From Selaginella moellendorffii (taxonomy: Eukaryota > Streptophyta > Lycopodiopsida > Selaginellales > Selaginellaceae): 64,000 nt of DNA. The notes under the pieces were generated by a model that was not told the origin of the DNA, made no database searches, and was given only the letters and a program-made list of their open reading frames with translations. This document shows, one piece after another, positions 32,090 to 41,880 of this stretch. Each line of letters starts with the position of its first letter. Position 1 is the stretch's first letter. The stretch is from positions 265,182-329,181 of the forward strand of contig NW_003314302.1 in NCBI RefSeq assembly GCF_000143415.4. The letters run 5' to 3'. A program made the translations under genes and the position numbers.

Positions 32090-33799
32090 ATGGCTGCGTC
32101 CTCTGCAATCAGAGGGTATGGCGCATCCGCTGCATCGTTTGATGGTTTAATGCAGGCACGAAAGGATACAGCAAGAACATGTCAAAACAGGAGCCTCTCT
32201 TATGCGAGAACTGACCAATTTCTAGCTTCGGATTTCACTCAGAATGTCGTGCGGCAGGTAGATTCTGAAAACTTGTTCTTAGCGGCTCTATCTCGCTAAT
32301 CTGCTTTGAGATGCAGGCCACAGATCGGACGAGGCTTCGAACTCAAGCAGTCCGACGAGTGTCCATTGTTACCACAGCTTCCAGCGATACTCCGGCGAAG
32401 AAAATCTTGATGATGGGAGGAACTCGGTTTATTGGAGTTTACCTGGCAAGGTTGCTTGTCAAAGCTGGACACGAGGTTGAAAATCTATTTTAACATAGAA
32501 GGTGAAAGTTCACAGTTTTTTTGCAGGTGACTCTCTTCACTCGTGGAAAAACACCAGTCACTCAAAAGATTGCCAGCGAAACGGACCAAGAATACGCGGA
32601 ATACTCCTCTAAAGTACGTTGTCACCAGTTGCAGCTGGTTTTTATCTTTTTAGTTGCTGTCTTTAGGTAAAGCACATTCAAGGAGATCGTCAAGACTTCG
32701 ATGGAATGAAGAGCAAAATTGCCAGTGCTGGTTTCGAGATTGTTTATGACATAAACGGTAAAGTAAATCACAAGTGCTCTCGATATGAAGTTTCTATTGA
32801 CAGGGAGGGAGGCTGTCGAAGTTGAGCCCATTATCGACGCAATTCCAAGCCTTAAGCAGTCAGTGAACTTCTCAAGAAACGAAAAAGTTCTCTTGGCTGA
32901 TGATGTCTTGAAACAGATACATTTATTGTTCTTCGGCTGGAGTGTACTTAAAGTCGGACTTACTTCCCCATTTTGAGGTGAAGCTTGTTGAAGGATCATA
33001 CGATTGCTGATATCCATTGTGCAGGTTGATGCTACTGATCCGAAAAGCAGGCACAAAGGAAAACTTGACACTGAAGCACTGCTGCAAAGCAAAGGAGTGC
33101 CCTGGACCTCCATCAGACCAGTTTACATCTACGGCCCTCTCAACTACAATCCAGTGGAAGAATGGTTCTTCCATCGCCTCAAAGCTGGCAGGCCAATTCC
33201 TATTCCAAACTCCGGCCTTCAAATCACGCAACTTGGTCACGTCAAGGTGCTTGGTTTTGCGGCTGCTTTATTCGTTACTCACGTCTACGATTGCAGGATC
33301 TGGCTGACGCATTTGTCCGCGTTCTGGACAATCCAACAGCGTTTGGTCAAGTCTACAATATCTCGGGAGCGAAGTATGTAACGTTTGCTGGCATTGCTCG
33401 AGCTTGTGCCAAGGTATGAACAGACTTTGCTGCTTGGAATTAAAAGCAACGAACAAAACAATTACAGGCCGGTGGCTTTCCCACTCCGGAGCTGGTCCAC
33501 TACAACCCGAAGGACTTCGACTTCGGAAAGAAGAAATCATTCCCGCTGCGCGATCAAGTAAAAGTTTCTAGCTCATGTCTCATGCGGTTTTCTCATCGGC
33601 CTTGTTGCAGCATTTCTTTACCTCGATCGAAAAAGCGAAGAATGATCTTGGCTGGAGTCCCAAGTATGGACTGGTAGACGGTCTCACAGATTCCTACAAC
33701 CTCGATTTCGGGCTGGGAACGTTTCGTAAAGCAGCCGATTTCTCAACCGACGATATGATTCTGGAGAAACTGGGGATCAAAGTTGCTGTTCCGGCCTAG
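32090..33799 (+). CDS. CSP41B: Chloroplast stem-loop binding protein CSP41b-like
   Basis: This encodes a plastid SDR-fold (epimerase-like) RNA-binding protein that stabilises plastid transcripts. The start at 32090 gives a Ser/Ala/Arg-rich transit peptide over two exons. The Rossmann start follows as KKILMMGGTRFIGVYLARLL and VTLFTRGKTPV. Later exons have VEPIIDAIPSL, YIYCSSAGVYLKSDLLPHFE, then RPVYIYGPLNYNPVEEWFFH and PIPNSGLQITQLGHVKDLAD. Next come QVYNISGAKYVTFAGIARAC and AKNDLGWSPKYGLVDGL. A tail of about 35 residues ends at 33799. These segments are those of CSP41b. The gene is convergent with NAC-beta, 87 bp between stops. Confidence 0.93.
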
Positions 33800-33886
33800 A
33801 ACCAGAAACAAGGTACCGCAAATTACAAAAAGCTAGAGTGGGGTAAGAAAAAGGAAACAAAGCAGCGTTAGCTAGCTCCTTGTCAC

Positions 33887-34589
33887 TCATTCCTTTTTAG
33901 CAGCCTCTTCGAAGTTCTCTCCGGGAACCAGGTCGGGAACATCATCGTCGTCGGCACCGGAGTTAGTCTGCCACTGCTGAGCAATCTTCTTCAAGTTCGC
34001 GAGATTGTCCGGGCCTGAAAAAGAAGAAAAGAATGAAGATCCAATGTTTCTTTCAAAACGAACGAAAATGAAGGATTTGATAAACGTACCCAGCTGGTTT
34101 ACAATGCTTGGTAGCAAATCTCGAAGCTCTGGAATGGAGAAAGAGAGAAAAGTTCCAGTAAGAAGAGACCAAAGAAAAAAAGGAGAGATGGACATACTTT
34201 TGGTGGATGAAGCTCCGCTCACGACCCAAGTGTTGGCAACGATGGAAGCTTGAACTGCGAAAAGATAGAAGAAGAAATCCATCAAACCATTCGTCCACGC
34301 AGAGATTTCCATTCCTACCTTTGGGATTGACGAAGTGAATGACGGTATCGTCCTTGAAGATATTCACCTCCTCAATGCCGGGGATGGTGTTGACGCCCAA
34401 TCTCTTGAGCGTGTTTTGCAACCTCTTGTCGTCGGTGGTCGCGGTCTTGTGCACTGCCTTCTTCTTCCTGCGATTGCCAGAATTCTCACCAAAATCTTCC
34501 AATCTAATCCCAAATCTTTACCTCCTCACGGTTCCCTTCCCTCCCGTCCGCACGGCGGTGGCCATCTTCATGAGTCGGTCGCGATCCAT
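33887..34589 (-). CDS. BTF3: Nascent polypeptide-associated complex beta subunit (BTF3-like)
   Basis: This encodes the beta subunit of NAC, which binds the ribosome exit site and shields nascent chains. I chose 34589 as the start because it gives [20 protein letters not shown], matching the usual MNxxKLxKM start; the ATGs at 34571 and 34565 would trim it. The exons then give [20 protein letters not shown] (the ribosome-binding RRKxKxxH motif lies here), [34 protein letters not shown] and [20 protein letters not shown]. It ends in an acidic tail with [18 protein letters not shown]. Length and order are normal. The start codon is 102 bp from the stop of the upstream PPR gene on the same strand, so its promoter must be very short or lie inside that gene. 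Confidence 0.95.
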
Positions 34590-34691
34590 TGCGGCTGGGC
34601 AGCGCGCGGCGCAAAGAATGGCAAATCTTGGAAGGAGAAACTCCAAAACCCTAGCCCCAATAGAGAGGGAGGGTTTTTCTTTTAGGGTTCT

Positions 34692-36722
34692 TCATTTCAG
34701 GGACTTTACAAGGTTGGAGAGCAAGGAATAGGGAGCGGTGCTGCGACTGTCCACTCCGTTCGCTCGCTGGGCTGCTCCAAATGCTCCCTCTGGATCGCTG
34801 TGGATCGAGCAGCCGCCCAGCAAAGTCACCCACGACACGAGGTTTGGCTCGAATGGCATGTTTGCGGCCACTTCTTGGGCATCAAACAAACGCCCATTTC
34901 GACACAAGAGATCGATGAGGCAATTGTAGTGATCCAGCGATGGAACCAGGTTGTAATCCCCCATGAAAGAGCTGAAAAATTGGCAGCCGTGGGTGACGAG
35001 CCCTGCATGGCTGCATGCGACGAGGATTTTTGCAAAGGTGACGGTGTCCGGGAGGATTCCATCCAATCCCGCGAGACGAAAGAGCGCCAGGGCCGTGTTC
35101 CCACGTCCGTTTTGTGCGTAAGTTGAGATTAGCGCTGTCCAGGCGACCAGGGTTCGTTCGTGGAGTTCCTCGAAGATTGTACGGGCGGTGATCACGTCCC
35201 CGTGTCGGCCGTACATGTAGAGCACGGAAGTTCCCAGGGCCGTGTCCGATCGGAGGAGCTCGCTGGGAATGCTGCTGTGGAGGATTTTGCCTTGGGCGAT
35301 GGATTTGCAGCTCTCAAGTGTGTTGATGAGAGAAGATTTCTCCACTTTGACGCCCTCCAAGTCCATTTCTCGCAAGAACACAAGCGCTTCTTCTCCTCCT
35401 CCCGAGAGAGCAGAGAGCATGGAGTTGTACACCAAACTTGATCGATTCATCTCATTCTGGAACAAGAGTTTCGCATCGACTAGACTCTCGCATCTAGCGT
35501 ACATTTTGATGAGACTGGACAAAACTTCGTGGTCCAGATCGAGACCCTCGTACGTGGCACATTTGTGGACGATTCGCGACGCGTCCAAAGCTTGCGGCGA
35601 TCCAAATCCATCGATGAGGCTCAAAAACGTGATCCTAGTTGGCTGAAGACCCTCCAAATCCATGCCTCGAAACAAGCTCAAAGACCTCCTGTGATCCCCT
35701 CCAAAGATCATCGTCGTCCACGTCACCACATTTCTCGCGGGCATCACCTCAAACAGGCAATCGGCCTCGCCCAAAGCTCCATGCTGGACGCAGCCCGCCA
35801 GCATGGCATTCCACGTCACGCTGCTTCTCTCGGGCATGCCCATGAAGATGCGAATGGCATCCAGCAAATTCCCATCACGGGCATATGCCGTTAACGCCAA
35901 AGTCCACGACACAAGATCCCATAGAGGTATCCGACGGAGTATCTCATCCGAGCAACAAGCCTCAACGAGAGTGTTCCAGCTGACGATGTTACGCTCCAAG
36001 ATTCTATCAAACGCACTGCGCGCTAGATCCGGAGATTCCATCCTCCCGTACGTTTTGATCAGTGCCGTACCCATCACCACCTCGGTGTCAAGTCCTCGGC
36101 TGCAAATCTCCGCGTGGAGGAACTTCAAATGGATGCGATCGACAGCGTCTAAAATGCTCAAGAGTGTGATCCTGTTGCAATGGATCCCTTCCAAGTCCAT
36201 TTCCAGCAAAAGCGCCACTGCGTTGCTACATTGCCCATGTAGAGCAAATGCCGAAATCATCGAGTTCCAAGACGCAACATCCCTCTCGGGCATTTTTTCA
36301 AAGAGATTCTTCGCTATATCTATCGACTTGTTTTGCGCATACCCAGATATCATTGCGTTCCACAACACCAAGTTCGTCTCTGGTATCAGCCCGAAGAGCC
36401 GCGCAGCGCGATCAAGATGCCCGTTTTGGGCATATGCCGCGACCATTATGTTCCAAGAGTAAAGATTCCTCTTCCTGATCTTCTCGAATGCTTGCTTGCA
36501 TTGAGCGAGGTCCCTGCACTGGCCATACATTTGGACGAGCAGATTGCCCATGAAAGGTTCTTGGTCGGCGCCATCTCTCGCAAGAATCCTGTGCAAGCGA
36601 CGGCCTTCTTCCAGAGCCAAGGATTTGCCACAGTGACGGATCAAAGCAGTGAATCGTGATTGTATCGGGTATCTCTCTAGTTCCAGGATTGATCGATGCA
36701 GCTCTTCCCTCAAGATCTTCAT
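34692..36722 (-). CDS. PLS-class PPR protein, E-type end, no DYW domain
   Basis: A single exon of 676 codons. Tandem pentatricopeptide repeats run from about residue 25 to 600, with typical P, L and S units such as LYSWNIMVAAYAQNGHLDRA, DVASWNSMISAFALHGQCSN and LVAWTALISTYAQNGRGNTA. The end, PNLVSWVTLLGGCSIHSDPE followed by APYSLLSNL, is an E-type motif without a DYW deaminase. Such proteins bind plastid or mitochondrial RNA and usually help C-to-U editing with a partner supplying DYW. The extreme N-terminus (MKILREELHRSILELERYPI) is not a strong transit peptide, so targeting is unsure. It is divergent from SEC22 (199 bp between starts) and sits just upstream of NAC-beta. Confidence 0.9.
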   Translation of the reverse strand: MKILREELHRSILELERYPIQSRFTALIRHCGKSLALEEGRRLHRILARDGADQEPFMGNLLVQMYGQCRDLAQCKQAFEKIRKRNLYSWNIMVAAYAQNGHLDRAARLFGLIPETNLVLWNAMISGYAQNKSIDIAKNLFEKMPERDVASWNSMISAFALHGQCSNAVALLLEMDLEGIHCNRITLLSILDAVDRIHLKFLHAEICSRGLDTEVVMGTALIKTYGRMESPDLARSAFDRILERNIVSWNTLVEACCSDEILRRIPLWDLVSWTLALTAYARDGNLLDAIRIFMGMPERSSVTWNAMLAGCVQHGALGEADCLFEVMPARNVVTWTTMIFGGDHRRSLSLFRGMDLEGLQPTRITFLSLIDGFGSPQALDASRIVHKCATYEGLDLDHEVLSSLIKMYARCESLVDAKLLFQNEMNRSSLVYNSMLSALSGGGEEALVFLREMDLEGVKVEKSSLINTLESCKSIAQGKILHSSIPSELLRSDTALGTSVLYMYGRHGDVITARTIFEELHERTLVAWTALISTYAQNGRGNTALALFRLAGLDGILPDTVTFAKILVACSHAGLVTHGCQFFSSFMGDYNLVPSLDHYNCLIDLLCRNGRLFDAQEVAANMPFEPNLVSWVTLLGGCSIHSDPEGAFGAAQRANGVDSRSTAPYSLLSNLVKSLK

Positions 36723-36921
36723 CCAGCATTCGGCGAACCATTGAAGAAGAAACCAAAGTTTAAATATTTGGAATATACCTAGACAATGCTTAACTAGTAG
36801 TTAAGTTAAGTCCATTTTAATTCATCTGTATTTTATTTTAATGAGAGGCGTATTGGTGTGAAAGCTTTATGGCGGTAAACTAGGGTTCTTGCGGGAAGAG
36901 CGCCAGATCCGGATCACAGGC

Positions 36922-37876
36922 ATGGTGAAGCTGACAGTTATAGCTCGGATCACTGATGGCTTGCCACTCGCCGAAGGTATGGACACTGGATTAGAGGAGA
37001 AGGAACTGGATTTTTACAAGCAGCAGGCCAAGTCGCTGTTCAAGCGGCTGTCGCACGGGCAGAATCAGCCGTCGAGGATGTCAGTGGAGACTGGCCCCTA
37101 TTTTTTTCAGTGAGTTCTTCTGGATTCTTCGCGAGAATTTGAGCTCGTTGGGGTTGAGATTGATTTCTTTTTTCTTTTTCTTTCTCGATTGTAGCTATCT
37201 GATTGAAGGGAGAGTTTGCTACCTTACTCTTTGCGATCGATCCTACCCGAAGAAGCTCGCGTTTCAATACTTGGAGGAGCTGCAGAGGGAATTCGAGCGG
37301 CTGAATCACTCACAGATCGAGACTGTTGCGAGGCCGTATGCCTTTGTCAAATTTGGTGGGTGATTTTTGCTCTTTGTTTTGACTGTGTAAGTCTAACGAT
37401 GCAATTGTTTTGCAAAGATATATTCATCCAGAAAACCAGGAAGCTCTACCTTGACACGAGAACGCAGCGGAACTTGTCCAGACTCAACGACGAGCTGTAC
37501 GAAGTCCAGCAGATAATGACGAGAAACATTCAAGAGGTTTTGGGCGTTGGTGACAAGCTCGATCGTAAGCTTTCTTTCTTCTCTTCGTCTTCGTCAAACT
37601 CTTCGTCTGCGATTGTTTCCTCTCTTGGTTTTTTAACGCTGTTTTCATCTTTCCCAGAGGTAAGCCAGCTCTCAACCCGCTTGACGGCCGAATCACGCAT
37701 CTTTTCGGACAAAGCTCGAGATCTCAACAGACAGGTATCTGCTCGCAAGTTTCCTTACCACCGCTGATGGAAAAACGTGAAACTTGCAGGCTCTCATTCG
37801 AAAGTGGGCACCAGTTGTGATCGTGCTTTCCGTAGTGTTGATCTTCCTTTTCATGCGGAGATCTATCTGGGGCTAG
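36922..37876 (+). CDS. SEC22: SEC22 R-SNARE
   Basis: This encodes an ER-Golgi longin-type R-SNARE. Exon 1 from 36922 gives MVKLTVIARITDGLPLAEGM and the longin domain, with YLIEGRVCYLTLCDRSYPKK, FQYLEELQREFERLNHSQIE and RPYAFVKF. The next exons give LYLDTRTQRNLSRLNDELYE and VQQIMTRNIQEVLGVGDKL. The zero-layer Arg falls in MTRNIQ, and the SNARE heptads continue to RIFSDKARDLNRQ. The last exon is ALIRKWAPVVIVLSVVLIFL, the C-terminal anchor, ending at 37876. The order and about 220-residue length are as expected. An ACTAGGGTT motif lies in the leader near 36880. Confidence 0.95.
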
Positions 37877-37899
37877 GAATGAAACAAGAAAGAGTGGGT

Positions 37900-39100
37900 G
37901 TTGTTTAAAGAGCTCTTGTTACAGAGGCATTCAGAGGAAGACAGAAATCGATTATCATTTTTCTTCTTGAGTGGAAGATTGGTAAAAAAAATTAAGAAGG
38001 TTTCTTTGAGTAAATCACAGAAAGAACGTGCTGAAATGGTCAACAAACACGGCCATTGTGTAAGTGATATGATCGAAGTCCAAACCTCAATCATGTAGAA
38101 TTAAGAATTTTTGAAGATTTTCAGCATACATTGATTCAAATAAAGACAGGACTATAATGATATTTGCAAGCTTGCATGGGCCATCTCGGCCAGATCGAGA
38201 GGGCCAAGAAAACTAGCAGCTAGCAAAATACTGTTTTGATTGTTATACTTTTGTTATATTAAAAGCTAAATTGGAATAGTATAAAAATAAATAAATAATG
38301 TATTCCACTTTGAAAGAAAAATTAAGGGAATTATGCCCAAATACAAAAATCAATTCTTGTAAACTTGATAATATAAATATTTAGAATAAAATATATTCCT
38401 ATAAATATTCATTACTAAAGTATTAGATACAAATTATTATTTGGAAATATGAATATATTTGGAAAAATACCCGACCCAAAAAAAGTAAAAATGAAATTTC
38501 TATTATTAGTAAAATGTTAAATGTAAATTATATTTTTACTTGGGATAAACTTATATTATGATTTTATCAAACAGAAGAGAATAATTACTAAGAAAAATTA
38601 TTACTCATTTTTATTAGCAAGACATTACTTAATTATGCTTTTGACTTAGAATATAAAACAATAAGTTTACATTAATATATTACTACCCAAATCCAGTCAA
38701 GAAAATAATTACTAACAAAATCTTTTGTAAATATATATGCTATATAAACTCTAATTTCATAGTATTATGTACTAATAAACTATATTTACAGTTAGGAAAA
38801 AGATTTTAGAATATTACTGCTTAATCAATACTGCATAATCAAATACAGTTATTGCTGCAAGATCTCACTCCTTTGCTTTTGCAAGAGCACATGCCATAGC
38901 TCACAAAACCCTAAATCAAGGGAAAGAGATTCATATATGAACTTGAATAACAACCTGAAGGCATCAATAGTCAGGCTTGTTGTCATCCTAAACACTCTTC
39001 ACTAAACATTAGAACTTACCCTCTCAATTTCAGAGGGTGTCTATTGCAAAAGGTTGAGTGTTAATGCTGGTTAACACTTTGCATGTGACATATTGCCCAG
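37900..39100. other. AT-rich intergenic with a diverged internal duplication
   Basis: No gene is seen after SEC22. A block near 38430-38520 (GGAAATATGAATATATTTGG and following AGTAAAA) recurs at about 39330-39410, which suggests an old duplication about 0.9 kb apart. The rest is AT-rich without structure that I can name. Confidence 0.5.
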
Positions 39101-39104
39101 CAAA

Positions 39105-39190
39105 TGCTAGATACATCGCCGGGGCCGGGGCCATCTTGCCGCTGGTGGATCTCATCACATCCAAAGAGAAGAAGCAGTACAAAAATCAAT
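39105..39190 (+). pseudogene. Armadillo-repeat gene scrap
   Basis: A GC-rich island in AT-rich DNA reads ANARYIAGAGAILPLVDLIT, then SKEKK and a stop. It fits one ARM repeat (N-x-x-x-I-x-x-A-G-A-I-x-P-L-V-x-L-L) of importin-alpha or U-box/ARM proteins. Only about one repeat is left, so it is a fragment, perhaps carried by a transposon. A copy of the GGTCAACA-type repeat lies about 35 bases before it. Confidence 0.5.
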
Positions 39191-39599
39191 AATTTTATAT
39201 AATTTTTTCCTTCTGATATCTCTACAAACATAGATCATATATTTAGAATATTAATATACCCAAAGTAAGAAAAAAAAGAATTATTAGATAAAATATTATT
39301 GATAAAGATAATATATGCAAAGTACTACTTGGGAATATGAATATATTTAGAATATTAAAATTTTAAGAAACTTAATACCCAATCCAGAGAAAAGTAAAAT
39401 AAAAATTGCTAAGAATAATTTTTTAATAGTTATTATATTATAAATATATTTATTACACTCCCAGAAAATAAAGAAAATAAAGAATTAGTAAAAAATAATT
39501 GTTTTTACTTGGGATACAAACAACTTTAGAATCTCTGCAAGTAATTGCTACAACACAAAAACCTCAAACATCCAACAAATAAAAGACCAAATTACTCAT

Positions 39600-40530
39600 T
39601 GTTTGCATCTCAATGTTATCTTCAGCTAGAAGTATAAGCTGCTTGAGTTCTCTTACAAATGCTTGGATGTCTTTGAGTTTCTTGTCTGTCTCATAAACTA
39701 CAGCTCAAGCCAATCTCTTTTGCAAGGTGTGAACTTCTTTGGCAAGTTCATCCACTTGTTTTGCATAGAGAAGTTTCTCTTCTATCTTCACCAGATCCTG
39801 CTCGAGCACATTAGAAGATTTCTTGTCCTTTTGAAGGCAATCACGACAAACTTGAATAGTTTTCACATTCATATCCAGCAATTTCAAGACTTTCTCCAAA
39901 AGTGTTGCCTTGAAGTAAAACTATAGCATAAGCATATGTCAGACCACCTTCAACTTGGAAACAAAAGCTGATGTTACCTTGAATTTCTCTTTCTCGCTAC
40001 CAGGACTCAAAAAATCTTGACTTATGTCTTGAGACATAATCACATACCGGTTTTCTGCGTCAATCTACAAAAAAAAGGTGACAGTAAGAAAGTAGAAAAT
40101 TTTAAAAATACAATCTTAGCTTACACTAAGATGGTTGATCATATCGCACAAGTCCTGCTTGTTTTGAAGAAATTTTTTCACCTAGAATACACAATATGAA
40201 AGAAGTAAATCCCTCGCACAATAGAAAACCAACCTTAGTAATTTTTCAAGACAATAATATTTCAGTAGTGATTCTCTGCTGAATCACTATTGTCTTGCTA
40301 TATAGATTTGGCTTATAAGCATCTGACCCATCATTTTTTAACTCTACCACCACCAAAGTAGACCTAGAATTGAAACAATGCTAGAAGAAAGTGCAAACAA
40401 ATCGATTAGATCTTGACACAAACCGTATTAGGATGTGGCTTGTTCTAGCAGCATTGACATAGTGCCTCAGATTTAGATTGCGAATCGGCAGCAGCAGCAA
40501 AGGCTCTCTCACCATTTCATAAACCCTAAA
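39600..40530 (-). pseudogene. SMC6: SMC6 N-terminal fragment, decayed
   Basis: Read from about 40370 down, exon-like pieces give STLVVVELKNDGSDAYKPNL then YSKTIVIQQRI, then VKKFLQNKQDLCDMINHL. Next come IDAENRYVIMSQDISQDFLS followed by PGSEKEKFK, ATLLEKVLKLLD, and a coiled coil with VDELAKEVHTLQKRLA. This is the order in SMC6, a subunit of the SMC5/6 DNA-repair complex, after the Walker A part. The Walker A exon, hinge and C-terminal half are missing. A TGA follows KRLA where SMC6 proteins usually have Trp (W-S-W-V-Y), and the reading then continues as VYETDKKLKDIQAF. Intron-like gaps remain, so the copy came from genomic DNA, not mRNA. Confidence 0.75.
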
Positions 40531-40567
40531 AAAACATTATAAACAAAACCAATTCATTTGATAGACC

Positions 40568-40785
40568 ATGGGCACAGTCATGGTCAACATATTTGCATGT
40601 GACATGCGTTGTTGTGCCTTCCTCTCCCACCTCATGCAGTTTAGCTGCCTCCCATTGGCCAGGAGCAAACATCAGCATGATTATTCATAATCACATGGTT
40701 AAAGAAATGACCCCTTTATAGTTATCCCCCCATCAGACGGCTGCAATTGGCTGGATCTGGCAGCCTAGAAAGTTTGGCAACTCCT
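40568..40785 (+). repeat. Dispersed repeat, copy B (about 215 bp)
   Basis: The copy shares with 49187-49405 the stretches GGTCAACA-ATTTGCATGTGACATG, TCCCATTGGC, ACACATGGTTAAAGAAAT (here ATCACATGG), CCCCTTTA-AGTTA and GAAAGTTTGGCAACTCC. A shorter related copy is at 48089-48220 and a scrap at about 39062. All are on the plus strand. No terminal inverted repeats or target duplications are evident. Confidence 0.75.
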
Positions 40786-41383
40786 TAGAGAAAGTAATCA
40801 AATTCCATATGCCAGGGTCTAAAATGCTATATAATTTGTGCTTAGCTAAAAAATCCCATTATAAACCCATAACAAAAAAAAACATTCTAAAATTGAGTAG
40901 TACCTCATGGGGTACTTGGCTGGAAGTCTGTGTTTGAATGCCTAGATTTGGCCATAGAGAAGGTTTAAGAAGCAAAAAAGCTAGGTGCTACTTGCTAAAA
41001 TAGCAAAAGGATTTTGAAAATGTAATGGCTGTTTAAAGTCTTCTTGCACACCTATTCCTCAAGTTATAAAGCACTATATTGGAATAAACTAAGCACCTAA
41101 AGCACTAAGTTGTGTAGGGCACTCAAATCTTGGAAAAGAAAGTGATTAGATTTTACCTTATCAAGATAAACACAAACTTAGTTCACTACTCTCTCCACCT
41201 ATGTCTACATCACCTAAAACTTGTTGCTATTACAAAGAGACACTATCTAGCGATAATTGGTAATTGTAGTCAACATGGTCTTGAGACCCCACATTAAAAT
41301 CGCTAACTACAACTGCTATTAGAGAAAGAGATCCTAAATGAAGCAATTGAGTAACTTTGGGTTAATCACAACTATTAGCCTAA

Positions 41384-41880
41384 TGTAAGGAATCAACTCC
41401 CCGAGGTGTCAAAGGCTAAAGGACCCCCGAAAGCATGAAACCTAAAGTGTGTGTCTCCCAAGGGGGGGGGGGGGGGGTAGCGGGTTCCAAAAGTATAGTA
41501 GGGATAATGAGGTCTAGGAACCAGTCTTGAAGGAACTCTCTAGTGGGGCTTCCAAACTAACTTGAGGTTGAGATTGGGGCCGATGGGCCTTGGGTGGGAG
41601 TGAGCATGGACTCAGATGGTGCCAAAGGGGCCACCTAAGGAAGTGCTCAAGAGTAGCTCCCACTCCTAAAAGGGAAATCGATTTTAGTGCTCCCATCTTA
41701 TATAGAGTTGTGCCCCACTTAAGTACCTTGTGGCTTATTGATCCTTGCCCTTCTTAAGGGTTTATGCCTTCCTTTCGGGATGGAAGTGGGGGAGTAGAGA
41801 TATTTATAATGGGCCATTTTTGCACCTAAGGCTTGGGATTTAGAGGGTCCCATAATCAAGTCTTGTTCCAAATAGGAGTT
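41384..41880 (+). repeat. 5' LTR of the gypsy element
   Basis: It begins TGTAAGGAATCAACTCC and matches 46911-47700, including the CTCCCAAGGGG poly-G tract, AACTTGAGGTTGAGATT and GGAGTGAGCATGGACTCAG. It lacks about 60 bases near the end that the 3' copy has. The 3' boundary is approximate (GGGTCCCATAATCA region). Confidence 0.75.

Noticed and set aside
35803-36462. 219-codon plus-strand frame and others over 34.7-36.7 kb
   Set aside because: They are antisense to the single-exon PPR gene.
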